From UBA4427 sp045106235 (GTDB lineage Bacteria > Myxococcota_A > UBA9160 > UBA4427): 64,000 nucleotides of DNA. The translations under genes were made by a program, and so were the position numbers. Under the pieces are notes generated by a model. That model was not told where the DNA came from, searched no databases, and worked only from the letters and a program-made list of their open reading frames with translations. This document shows positions 53,014-61,639 of this stretch, one piece after another (positions within the stretch are counted from its first letter, which is position 1; every line of letters starts with the position of its first letter). The stretch spans positions 207,714-271,713 of the forward strand of contig JBGCEJ010000004.1 in NCBI GenBank assembly GCA_045106235.1, read 5' to 3'.

Positions 53014-54246
53014 ATGTTTCACGGTTGGTGGATGGTCTCCACTCATTTTCTCGGGCAGCTCTTCATCGTGGGATTTTTCTCGTACAGCTACCCCTTGATC
53101 GTTGTGCCGGTGGAAGAGGAATTCGGTTCCGGAATGGAAGCGATCAGCTTCGGCATGATCGGCTGCAGTGTGATCGGCCTGGTTCTGCCGCTTTTTGTTG
53201 GGCCCCTCGTCGATCGCTGGTCCGCGCGCTGGCTGATGCTGATCGGCGCGGTCACGACGGCGGCGGGTTTGATTGGACTGTCGTTTTCCCAAAACGTCAC
53301 CCAGTTCGTGATCGCGATGGCGGTTCTGATCGGCGCGGCCAATGTTCTGCTGGGGCCGATTGCCGGATCTGCAGTGATCTCGCGTTGGTTCGTCGCTTCG
53401 CGAGGTCGCGCGCTGGGGCTCGCCTCGATCGGGACGTCCGTCGGCGGGATTTTGATGCCGCAGTTTTTTTCCTGGGGGATCGATGGCATTGGCTGGCGGG
53501 CGGTCCTGCAATGGACGGCTTTGGCGGTTGTGCTGGTCGTTGTTCCGCTCTTGTTATTCGTCTTCCGCGACCGACCCAGCGATGCGGGTATGGAGCCGGA
53601 GGGGGGCACGGCGGCGGCCGAGGCGGCGGCGAAGGCGGGGCCCGATCAAGTCGATTCCAACAGCGAAATCTTCGGCATGCGCGATTTTTGGATCATGAGC
53701 GTATCGCTTGCACTCTTTCTTTCCTGTTATACCGCCGCGCTCAGCAATCTCCCTAAATACGCGGCAGACCTTGGGCTGGATGGTGCCGCACGCGCTGAGC
53801 TCGTGACGCTCCTCGCATCTTGCGGTTTGATTGGGAAGCTCGCCTTCGGCTACTTGGCCGATCGGGTCCCGCTCAAGCCTGCCTTTTGGCTGGCCATCAT
53901 GTTGACTGCGGCGGCCCTTTGGACCTTGTCCGAAGAGCCCAGCTATTCTTGGATTGTTTTCAGCGTCTCCCTGATGGGGCTCGCGTCGGGCGGGATTCTT
54001 CCGGTCTGGGGTTCGCTGGTGGTCGCGATTTTCGGGGTCGGGAATTTCGGCCGAACGATGGGGTTGCAAGGCCCGGCGATTTCGCTGGTCGCGATGCCGA
54101 CGATTTGGCTGGCAGGGCGCCTCTACGATTCGACGGGAAATTACGTTCTGGCCTTTCAGGCCTTTACTTCGATGCTCTGCGTCGCTGCGCTGGTTCTCAC
54201 TCTACTCCACGTGCCGAGTCGAAATACGGGCGAGGCGGAGGGGTAG
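53014..54246 (+). CDS. MFS transporter (monocarboxylate/oxalate-formate type)
   Basis: A 410-residue 12-helix major facilitator. The loop 2-3 region GPLVDRWSARWLMLIGA and the loop 8-9 counterpart GYLADRVPLKPAFWLA carry the MFS motif. A long charged loop lies near 190-220. The WFVASRGRALGLASIGTSVGG stretch resembles OFA-type carboxylate carriers. It precedes the deacylase by 60 bp, so it may import the substrate of the deacylase and P450 operon. Confidence 0.87.
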   Translation: MFHGWWMVSTHFLGQLFIVGFFSYSYPLIVVPVEEEFGSGMEAISFGMIGCSVIGLVLPLFVGPLVDRWSARWLMLIGAVTTAAGLIGLSFSQNVTQFVIAMAVLIGAANVLLGPIAGSAVISRWFVASRGRALGLASIGTSVGGILMPQFFSWGIDGIGWRAVLQWTALAVVLVVVPLLLFVFRDRPSDAGMEPEGGTAAAEAAAKAGPDQVDSNSEIFGMRDFWIMSVSLALFLSCYTAALSNLPKYAADLGLDGAARAELVTLLASCGLIGKLAFGYLADRVPLKPAFWLAIMLTAAALWTLSEEPSYSWIVFSVSLMGLASGGILPVWGSLVVAIFGVGNFGRTMGLQGPAISLVAMPTIWLAGRLYDSTGNYVLAFQAFTSMLCVAALVLTLLHVPSRNTGEAEG

Positions 54247-54306
54247 ACGAATATTCGCTCCCTTCGGTGAGGGCGTCTTGCTGAGTCTGTAGAAAAGGAA
54301 ATTGTC

Positions 54307-55968
54307 GTGGCACATGATCTCGTCATTCGAAACGGACAGTTGATCGATGGGACCGGGGGGCCGTCCAGGCGAGCGGATCTTGCGATGGACGGGGATACGA
54401 TTACCGAGATTGGTGAAATCGCCGAGCCCGGACGCAAGGAGTTGGACGCGGCGGGGCATGCGGTGACGCCGGGCTTCGTCGATATTCATACCCATCTGGA
54501 CGCGCAGATTGGTTGGGATCCCTACCTCACACCGATCAGCTGGCATGGTGTGACGACGGCCCTGTTGGGCAATTGTGGCGTGACTTTCGCGCCTGTACGC
54601 CCGAACGCGGCGGGGACGCTCGCCAGCATGATGGAGACCGTGGAAGACATCCCCCGAGACGCAATCCTGAATGGTTTGCCCTGGAACTGGGAGAGCTACG
54701 GCGGATACCTGGACGCGATCGAAACGAGTGCCCCGGCGATCAATGTGGCGGGTCTCGTGGGGCATTGCGCCGTTCGCTACTACGTAATGGGTGAGCGTGC
54801 CGTGGACGAGCAGCCCACCGAAGCGGAGCTCGAGGAGATGGCCGAAGTCGTCGGACGCTCAGTGGAAGAGGGGGCGGTCGGTTTTTCAACTTCTCGGATC
54901 ATCGGCCATGTCCTGCCTGACGGTCGCGACGTGCCTGGAACGCATGCGGAGCATGCTGAGCTGCTTCGATTCGCGGAGGCGGTGAAGGGTGCCGGGGGCG
55001 GCCTGATGCAAAACGTGCTGAACCTCAGCGGCGATTTTGAAGGCGAGTTGGACCTGATCCGGAAGCAGGCCGAAACGAGCGGAGACCGCGTACTTTTCAG
55101 CATTACGGCGGGGCGTTCTGATGCGTCGGGGCAGCTCTTCAATGATCGGATCGCGGCGATGCGCGCCGACGGGCTTGATGTGAACGGAATTGCGATCCCG
55201 CGCGGTTCGGGATTCGTTGCGGGGCTGGTCAACACCTTACCTTGGAGTCATGGGCGCTGGGAAGCCTTTGCGGCGCTTGACTTCGCGGGGCGCGTGGCCG
55301 CCCTCGACGACCCGGCGACGTTCAGCGGACTCGTTGAAGATGCTTCCGCGGATCAGGGCTATTTCGGAAGGGTGCCGCTCTTCTGGCTGGGAGACGACGA
55401 CACGCCGAATTACTTGTTCGATGAGGAATGCTCCGTCGCGGCGATGGCGGAGCGGGCGGGGGAAACGCCTGCGGAAACATTTTTGCGAATCAGCCGAGAC
55501 TCCCGGGGTAAGGCGCTTTTCGTGATGCGCCTGTTCAATCCAAATCTGCGAGCGGTTGCGGATTTGATTTCCAAGGGCGACGTTTTTCCTGGATTAGGGG
55601 ACGCAGGGGCGCACGTCGGCCAGGTGATGGACTCGGGATGGTGCTCTTTTGTCCTGTCCCACTGGGTCCGCAACGAGAACCTTTTTCCCGTTGAGGAAGC
55701 CATTCGGCGGATGACGTCGGCACCGGCCCGAATTCTCGGATGCGAGGATCGCGGCGTGCTTTCGGCGGGGATGCGTGCTGACGTAAACGTGATTGACCTT
55801 GAGCGCGTGAGCGAACGCATGCCGGAGTACGTGCATGATTTTCCCGGCGGTGCCGGTCGCTTCGTTCAGAAGGCACACGGCTACCGCGCGACGTTCTGCA
55901 ATGGTGAGATGATTCTTGAAAATGATGAGCTCGTCGGCGCGAGAGGCGGAAGGGTTTTGCGCTCATGA
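54307..55968 (+). CDS. N-acyl-D-amino-acid deacylase-like amidohydrolase
   Basis: A 553-residue paralog of the amidohydrolase at 35980-37716. Shared motifs are LVIRNGQLIDGTGG at the start, GFVDIHTHLDAQIGW (metal His), LLGNCGVTFAPV and GLGDAGAHVGQVMDSG (catalytic Asp). It starts with GTG 54307, AAGGA 8 nt before. Its stop overlaps the first P450 by 4 nt, so deamidation or ring opening and oxidation are coupled. The substrate is unknown. Confidence 0.86.
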   Translation: MAHDLVIRNGQLIDGTGGPSRRADLAMDGDTITEIGEIAEPGRKELDAAGHAVTPGFVDIHTHLDAQIGWDPYLTPISWHGVTTALLGNCGVTFAPVRPNAAGTLASMMETVEDIPRDAILNGLPWNWESYGGYLDAIETSAPAINVAGLVGHCAVRYYVMGERAVDEQPTEAELEEMAEVVGRSVEEGAVGFSTSRIIGHVLPDGRDVPGTHAEHAELLRFAEAVKGAGGGLMQNVLNLSGDFEGELDLIRKQAETSGDRVLFSITAGRSDASGQLFNDRIAAMRADGLDVNGIAIPRGSGFVAGLVNTLPWSHGRWEAFAALDFAGRVAALDDPATFSGLVEDASADQGYFGRVPLFWLGDDDTPNYLFDEECSVAAMAERAGETPAETFLRISRDSRGKALFVMRLFNPNLRAVADLISKGDVFPGLGDAGAHVGQVMDSGWCSFVLSHWVRNENLFPVEEAIRRMTSAPARILGCEDRGVLSAGMRADVNVIDLERVSERMPEYVHDFPGGAGRFVQKAHGYRATFCNGEMILENDELVGARGGRVLRS

Positions 55969-57182
55969 ACGTGGACGGCCTCCCTTCGGATTTCGATTTC
56001 GACCCCTTTGAGGCAGCGAGCTTCAAAGACCCGTACCCCGCCTACCGGGTACTGCGCGATCATGCGCCGGCCTATCGTCGCCCGACGGCAGAGGGCAGAG
56101 TCTGGCCGCATTACTGGATGCTCTCGCGGGCGGAGGATGTGAATGCGGCGCTTGCGGATTGGCAAACCTTTTCATCCGCGCGAGGGACCTTAATCGATAC
56201 GGATATCTCGCTGATTCCGCCCAACATGTTCAATATGGATCCGCCGCGGCACGATACGCTCCGCGGCATCCTGGCGCGGGTGATGACGCCCGCCCGAGCA
56301 TCCAGTCTGGAACCGGGCGTTCGCGCCCAGGCTGAGGCGCTTGTGGATGCATTTGTGTCGAGGGGCGAATTTGATGCGGCCACGGAGTATGCGCAGCTGA
56401 TTCCGACGCTCACTATGTGTGAGTTGATGGACCTTCCGACCTCGGATCGTGCGCAGTTCTTGGAATGGAATTTGGCGACGCTTGCAGGCTCTGACTTTAC
56501 GAGCGAAGCGGCGCTTTCCGCATACGCAGAGATGGAGGGGTATTGGACGAACCTCGTGTCGGATCGGCGCGGGCGCGGCGGTTCCGATCTCATCTCGCAG
56601 ATTCTAAATCAGCCCGTCGACGACGAGCCTCTTTCGGACGAAGAAGTGGCGGGCTTTTGTTCTCTGCTCCATGACGCCTCCCAGAATACGACGATGAACA
56701 TGATTGCCGGAGCGATTCTTGCGCTGGCCGAGTTTCCTGCGGAGCGAAGGAAGTTGGTTGAGGAGCCGGAGCGCTGGCCCTCCGCTTTGGAAGAGATCCT
56801 GCGATTCGTTTCGCCGGTCCAGGGATTGGCGCGCTCGACAACGCGCGATGTTGAGGTCGGCGGCGTTGTGATTCCAGAGGGAGATCAAGTGCTTCTTCTT
56901 TACGGTGCGGCCAACCATGATGAGCGCGTCTTTGATGAACCGGAGCGACTGGATCTCGACCGAACGATTCGGTCGCATTGGACCTTCGGGCACGGGATCC
57001 ATTTCTGTCTAGGGAACGCCGTCGCTCGACTGGAGACGAGGGTCGCGCTCGAGGTGCTTCTTGAGCGGGTTCCCGAGTACGCCGTGCGGTCTGAGGACGT
57101 GATTCGAAATCAGCTGGTTCCGACGCGGGGGATTGCGAGCGCGCCCGTCGAATTTTCCACGGGCGCGGGAGCCGGGAGATGA
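55965..57182 (+). CDS. Cytochrome P450 (first of a pair)
   Basis: A 405-residue soluble P450. The heme-thiolate loop is WTFGHGIHFCLGNAVA (Cys near 349). The ExxR lies in LEEILRF. The I-helix region is LLHDASQNTTMN, where Gln-Asn follows the acidic position instead of the usual Asp/Glu-Thr. It overlaps the deacylase by 4 nt upstream and the second P450 by 4 nt downstream, so all three are co-translated. The substrate is unknown. Confidence 0.9.
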   Translation: MNVDGLPSDFDFDPFEAASFKDPYPAYRVLRDHAPAYRRPTAEGRVWPHYWMLSRAEDVNAALADWQTFSSARGTLIDTDISLIPPNMFNMDPPRHDTLRGILARVMTPARASSLEPGVRAQAEALVDAFVSRGEFDAATEYAQLIPTLTMCELMDLPTSDRAQFLEWNLATLAGSDFTSEAALSAYAEMEGYWTNLVSDRRGRGGSDLISQILNQPVDDEPLSDEEVAGFCSLLHDASQNTTMNMIAGAILALAEFPAERRKLVEEPERWPSALEEILRFVSPVQGLARSTTRDVEVGGVVIPEGDQVLLLYGAANHDERVFDEPERLDLDRTIRSHWTFGHGIHFCLGNAVARLETRVALEVLLERVPEYAVRSEDVIRNQLVPTRGIASAPVEFSTGAGAGR

Positions 57183-58411
57183 GTATCAGCGCAGTCGACA
57201 CCGAATTTGCTTTCGACCCCACAGACGCCGCTGCGGCGAAGGACTTCGAGCGACTGGCGCGGATCCGGCGGGAGAAGCCGATTTGTCGCCCTGCGGAGAA
57301 CCTCGTTCTGTTCGCTCGATACGCCGACACCGCGGCCGTCTTCAAGGATTCGAAACGCTTTTCGAGTGTGGGCGATATGCGGGCGCCCGGAGTCGTCGTG
57401 CCGGAAGCGGAGCGATTCCTGGGTGAGCTGGATGCGCCGCTTCATCCGAAGATTCGCCGGATTCTTCTGAAGGGCTTCACTCGCGGAGGCGCTTCCCATG
57501 TGGAGTCCTGGATCCGTGACTATGTGCGGGCGCGGCTTGGGGCGATGGCGCAGCAGGGGCAGGGCGACCTCATGGCAGACCTAGCGGTGGGGCTACCCGG
57601 GTCGGTTTCGGCGCACGTGCTGGGCCTTCCGGCGGAACTTCATGCCCCGGTGATGGGATGGTGCCTGGAGCTTCTGCATAGCGCTTGGCCGACGACGGGG
57701 GCGACGCCGCGCGGTGAGGGCATCGCCGGATCATTTCCGGAGTTTGCGGCCTGCCTCGACGAGCAAATCCGAATCCGCGAAAGCGGTTCGGCGGAGGCGG
57801 AGGATTCCGCGGACCTGCTGAGCATTATGGTAAACCTCCGTGACGCATCCGGCTGGGGAATCGGAGCGCATCATGTTCGAACGTTAGTTGTGAATATTCT
57901 CGCGGGGTCGCTCTCCACGAGTTATATGCTCGGCAACTTGCTCTACCGCGCGCTCCGGGAACCGGCGTTCGTTGCGGCGCTGCGCAGTGATGCGCAGAAT
58001 CTGCCTCGCGCGGTCGAAGAATCGCTTCGGCTCGAAGCCCCCGTCACGTTTCTGATGCGGACGGCTCTGGAAGATGCCGAAATTGGGGGCGAGGCGATTC
58101 GTCGCGGTGAACATCTGATGCTGCATATCGCTTCGGCCAATCGCGACGAGACGGCTTTTGCTCACGCCGACCAGTTTCGCCTCGACCGGGAGGGGGAACC
58201 GCCGCATCTGGCCTTCGGGGTGGGGCCGCATATTTGTCTTGGTAACCATCTGACGCGGGTGATCGGTCGGGTCGTACTCGAGGAATTCCTTGAGCTGATG
58301 GAGCGGACGCCCTTCGAGCTTGAGCCCGACTACGTCTGGACCTGCGTGAACCACCTTCAGGAGTATGGTCCCGAAGCTCTACCGGTGAGGCGTAAGCAAG
58401 CGATTGCCTAG
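57179..58411 (+). CDS. Cytochrome P450 (second of a pair)
   Basis: A 410-residue P450. The heme loop is LAFGVGPHICLGNHLT (Cys near 357). The ExxR is in VEESLRL. The I-helix segment is NILAGSLSTSYM, lacking the usual acid-Thr pair, so its proton delivery may be unusual. It is the last gene of the MFS, deacylase, P450, P450 operon. Its stop overlaps that of a convergent SDR as CTAG. Confidence 0.9.
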   Translation: MSISAVDTEFAFDPTDAAAAKDFERLARIRREKPICRPAENLVLFARYADTAAVFKDSKRFSSVGDMRAPGVVVPEAERFLGELDAPLHPKIRRILLKGFTRGGASHVESWIRDYVRARLGAMAQQGQGDLMADLAVGLPGSVSAHVLGLPAELHAPVMGWCLELLHSAWPTTGATPRGEGIAGSFPEFAACLDEQIRIRESGSAEAEDSADLLSIMVNLRDASGWGIGAHHVRTLVVNILAGSLSTSYMLGNLLYRALREPAFVAALRSDAQNLPRAVEESLRLEAPVTFLMRTALEDAEIGGEAIRRGEHLMLHIASANRDETAFAHADQFRLDREGEPPHLAFGVGPHICLGNHLTRVIGRVVLEEFLELMERTPFELEPDYVWTCVNHLQEYGPEALPVRRKQAIA

Positions 58412-59196
58412 ACCGCGGGACAACTCCCGCCGTCCACCATCAAAGTATGACCCGTGACATAACGTGAGTCCTCGGAGAGGAGGAAGCGCGCGGCGGTTCC
58501 GATATCCATCACTGAATCGCCGAGACGGGCCATGGGATTGCGCCCGAGGACGCGAATGCTGAGTTCGGGATCCATTTCCATGGCGCGCTCCATCGCGGGA
58601 GTCGCTGCGAGGGGAGCCAGGGAGTTCACACGAATCCCGTCTGTGCCCCATTCTCGTGCGAGGGCACGAGCGAAGCCGCGCTGAGCGCCCTTGACCCCGG
58701 CATAGGGTGTGAGTTTTGCCTTGCCCTCGAATCCCGCTTCCGAGGTGAGGAGCAGAAATGAACCGCCTCGCACGGCCAGTGCGGTATGGCTGGCCTTGGC
58801 GAGGGCGAAGGCCGCTCGGAGGGCCACATCCACGTGGTTCTGGAGGTCGTCCAGGGAGACGTTCGTGAAGTCCACCGGCACGGGGGAAAGCCCGCTCGTC
58901 GCGTTGTGAACGACGCCGTCGATCCGTCCGTCGGTCTCGAGGATCTTCGCAACGGCTTCGGCGACCGCATTTTCATCGCCGGCATCGCAGGCGACGAAGC
59001 GACCCGAACCACCCGCGGCATCCACCTCGGCGGCCACTTCAAGTCCTTCCTTCTCTCGTCGCGCCGCAATCCAGACGCGCCATCCCGCCTGGCCACACGC
59101 GATCGCGATGCCGCGTCCAACCCCTCCCGTGGCGCCGGTAACGACAATGGTCTTTTCCGCATCGGCTTCGTTCAGCATACCCTTCGCGCCGCTCAT
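58408..59196 (-). CDS. Short-chain dehydrogenase/reductase (SDR), intact partner
   Basis: A 262-residue classical SDR. The cofactor motif is VTGATGGVGRGIA (about 18-30), VHNATSG follows, and TPYAGVKGAQ supplies YxxxK. It has VDGGSC near the end. It is preceded on the same strand, with a 4-nt ATGA overlap, by a related but degenerate SDR-like gene. This suggests a mixed dimer. Confidence 0.86.
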   Translation of the reverse strand: MSGAKGMLNEADAEKTIVVTGATGGVGRGIAIACGQAGWRVWIAARREKEGLEVAAEVDAAGGSGRFVACDAGDENAVAEAVAKILETDGRIDGVVHNATSGLSPVPVDFTNVSLDDLQNHVDVALRAAFALAKASHTALAVRGGSFLLLTSEAGFEGKAKLTPYAGVKGAQRGFARALAREWGTDGIRVNSLAPLAATPAMERAMEMDPELSIRVLGRNPMARLGDSVMDIGTAARFLLSEDSRYVTGHTLMVDGGSCPAV

Positions 59197-59831
59197 AGCG
59201 ATCGTCCTCCATCCGCGGGGAGAAGCCGCCCCGTGAGCCCTTTGGCGTCCTTAGAAAGGAGCAGTCGAATTGATCCCGCGACTTCCTCCTCGAGGCTTCC
59301 CGGGAAGAGGTCGAGTGGCGGCTTCGGGAGAATCACGTCGCTTGTGACGAGGCCGATGGGCGAGGACACGAGATTCGCACGCACGCCGCGAGCGCCTTGG
59401 GAAGAGGCGACGGAGCGGATCAGGGATAAAGCCCCGTCGGCGACCGCAAATTCCGGCGTCCACCCCGGCGCATCGAGGGCCGCCGCATTCTGCACGAGTC
59501 CCACGATCGAACCTCCATCCGCCACCCGTCTCGCGGCGGCACCCAGCGCAAAATTCCAAAGCAGGAAGGGCGCTTCGAAACGCGCCCGCCACTGCTCTCC
59601 GCCGAGTTCCATGAGAGCCCCTTTTTGAGGAGCATCGTTCCAAGGCGCCACGACGATTCGACTTTGCGGCGCTTCGAGCCCCGTCTTGTTACGCCAGGAC
59701 TCGAAGGTGTCCGTCGCGCCGAGTGGGGGCAGCGGCTCGAAGTCAATCTCGGCCTCTCGTGCGAGCGCGCTCGTTAGGGTTCGGATGGCGTCACAGTCGC
59801 TGCCCAGAACAAGAATTCGATCAGTCGACAT
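59193..59831 (-). CDS. Degenerate SDR-like protein lacking active-site motifs
   Basis: A 212-residue protein with an SDR-like outline: N-terminal strand ILVLGSD, a NAAALDAPG region where SDRs have NAG, GVRANLVSSPIG, and a C-terminal RLLPADGG end. The TGxxxGxG loop is missing and no YxxxK is found. I chose ATG 59831 over the longer frame. It overlaps the intact SDR by 4 nt. It may be a catalytically inactive partner, as in some heteromeric dehydrogenases. It is a weak homolog only. Confidence 0.6.
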   Translation of the reverse strand: MSTDRILVLGSDCDAIRTLTSALAREAEIDFEPLPPLGATDTFESWRNKTGLEAPQSRIVVAPWNDAPQKGALMELGGEQWRARFEAPFLLWNFALGAAARRVADGGSIVGLVQNAAALDAPGWTPEFAVADGALSLIRSVASSQGARGVRANLVSSPIGLVTSDVILPKPPLDLFPGSLEEEVAGSIRLLLSKDAKGLTGRLLPADGGRSL

Positions 59832-59988
59832 TCGTTTCGGGACCTTCCTTGGTGCCGCAGATCTGCGGAGAGGCCTAAACTGTACCCCTGTTATCGGGTT
59901 GCCCGAAAGGCGGTTTTGGAAGGCAGACAGGATCGTTGACAAGGGCGGCGGGCTTAGTGGTCGAGGAAGACGCGGAGAAGGAGAAGGC

Positions 59989-60804
59989 ATGGAAGAAGCA
60001 TCTGGACGTTTGGCGGGGCGTGTGGGGATCGTGACTGGGGCGGCTTCGGGGATCGGCCGAGCGACGGCGCTGGCTCTGGCCGACGCGGGCGCCTCTGTCC
60101 TGGTGGCTGATCTGAATGAGGCGGGCGCTCAGGAAGTGGCTGAGCTCATTTGCGATACAGGAGGGCAGGCCAAGGGGCAGCGGGTGGACGTCGGCGAGGA
60201 AGACTCCGTTGCGGAAATGATCTTGGCTGCGGTGAGCGCTTTCGGCGGACTCGATGTTCTGCATAACAATGCGGCGGATTCGAGCCCGGACTGGATGGGG
60301 CGGGACGCGGAGATCGCTTCGCTCGACATGGAGGTTTGGGATCGTGCGATGCGCATCAATCTTCGAGGACCGCTCCTCGGCTGCAAGTATGCGATCCCGC
60401 ATTTGATCCAACGCGGAGGTGGAGTCATCGTGAACACTTCGTCCGCGTCGGGGCTCGTCGGCGACGATATTCGCGCATCGTACAGTGCATCCAAGGCTGG
60501 CTTGCAGTCGCTTACGCAGTCGGTGGCGACGCAGTACGGAAAGGCCGGGATTCGCTGTAACGCCATTGCGCCCGGGGTGATCGAGACGCCCGCGCTCGCC
60601 GCGAACGTGCCGGCTCCGGTCGTGGCGGCGTATGTCAATAACACCCTCACGCCGCGACTCGGTCGGGCGGAGGATATCGCCGCCGCCGTTGTCTTTTTGG
60701 CTTCGGATGATGCCGCTTTCATTACCGGACAGGTCTTGTCCGTGGATGGTGGGCTCTTGGCGCATCATCCGGCGATTTCCGATATCCGCGGTCTTTCGGG
60801 CTAG
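59989..60804 (+). CDS. Short-chain dehydrogenase/reductase (SDR)
   Basis: A 271-residue classical SDR. TGAASGIGRATA is the cofactor motif (about 17-28), NNAAD follows strand four, and ASYSASKAGL supplies YxxxK. The C-terminal VDGGLLAHHP is typical. A purine-rich ribosome site (ggagaaggagaaggc) precedes ATG 59989. It is convergent with the SDR at 60815-61597 (10-bp gap). The substrate is unknown. Confidence 0.87.
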   Translation: MEEASGRLAGRVGIVTGAASGIGRATALALADAGASVLVADLNEAGAQEVAELICDTGGQAKGQRVDVGEEDSVAEMILAAVSAFGGLDVLHNNAADSSPDWMGRDAEIASLDMEVWDRAMRINLRGPLLGCKYAIPHLIQRGGGVIVNTSSASGLVGDDIRASYSASKAGLQSLTQSVATQYGKAGIRCNAIAPGVIETPALAANVPAPVVAAYVNNTLTPRLGRAEDIAAAVVFLASDDAAFITGQVLSVDGGLLAHHPAISDIRGLSG

Positions 60805-60814
60805 GCCGAGCGCT

Positions 60815-61597
60815 CTATTCGTCTCCGAGATCCGGTGCCCAGGCGGAGCCATTGATATGCGAGCCGCCGTCTACGAAGAGGGTGTTGCCGGTCAGGTAAC
60901 GACTGCCCTCGCTGGCGAGGAAGAGGGCGACGGGAGAGATATCGTCATAGCAATCTCCGATGCGCTCCATCGGGTTCGCGATGTCGGCTGCGGCAACGAG
61001 CTCTGGGTTGGCTGCCATCGTCGCGGCGAAAGAAGCTGATTTGGCCGCGGGGCAGATGATATTCGCGGTGATTCCAGTGGGCCCCCATTCGCGCGCGGCG
61101 GTTCGTGTGGCGGAGCGAAGAGCTTCCTTGCTTGAGTTGTATTCGGCGGTTCCCATATGTGCATTGACGCCATTCAAGGAGCAGAGGTTGACGATCCGGC
61201 CATAGCCTTTGGCTTTCATGATGGGATGCGCGGCCATCATCGCCCAGAAGGGCCCGAGGAATCCCATGTTTAGACCGTGTTCCATCAGCGCTTCGGTTTT
61301 CTTTTCGATGCGCCCCATGCGGCCGCCGCCCCAGGCATTGTTCACGAGGATGTCGAGGGTGCCGAATTTTTCGACGCTGCCTGCGACCATGGCCTCGACG
61401 CTGTCTTTCGCAGAAGCATCGGTCTCGAGGAAAAATGCGCGGTCGCCGAGGGATTCGGCCGTGGCCTGACCCGCTTCGACATTGCGTTCCGCAATGACGA
61501 CTTGGGCGCCTTCTTCGACGAAGCGGCGCGCGATGGCTTGGCCGATGCCGAGCCCCGCTCCAGTGATTATGGCGACCCGATTTTCAAGCTGACCCAT
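60815..61597 (-). CDS. Short-chain dehydrogenase/reductase (SDR)
   Basis: A 260-residue SDR. ITGAGLGIGQAIA is the cofactor motif, VNNAWGG follows strand four, and AEYNSSKEAL supplies YxxxK. FVDGGSHING is near the end. It is the nearest minus-strand gene downstream of the YfhO-like membrane protein (42-bp gap). The substrate is unknown. Confidence 0.87.
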   Translation of the reverse strand: MGQLENRVAIITGAGLGIGQAIARRFVEEGAQVVIAERNVEAGQATAESLGDRAFFLETDASAKDSVEAMVAGSVEKFGTLDILVNNAWGGGRMGRIEKKTEALMEHGLNMGFLGPFWAMMAAHPIMKAKGYGRIVNLCSLNGVNAHMGTAEYNSSKEALRSATRTAAREWGPTGITANIICPAAKSASFAATMAANPELVAAADIANPMERIGDCYDDISPVALFLASEGSRYLTGNTLFVDGGSHINGSAWAPDLGDE

Positions 61598-61639
61598 GAC
61601 GACAATTCTCCTTGCGAGGACTCTGACTTTAGCCAGCGC

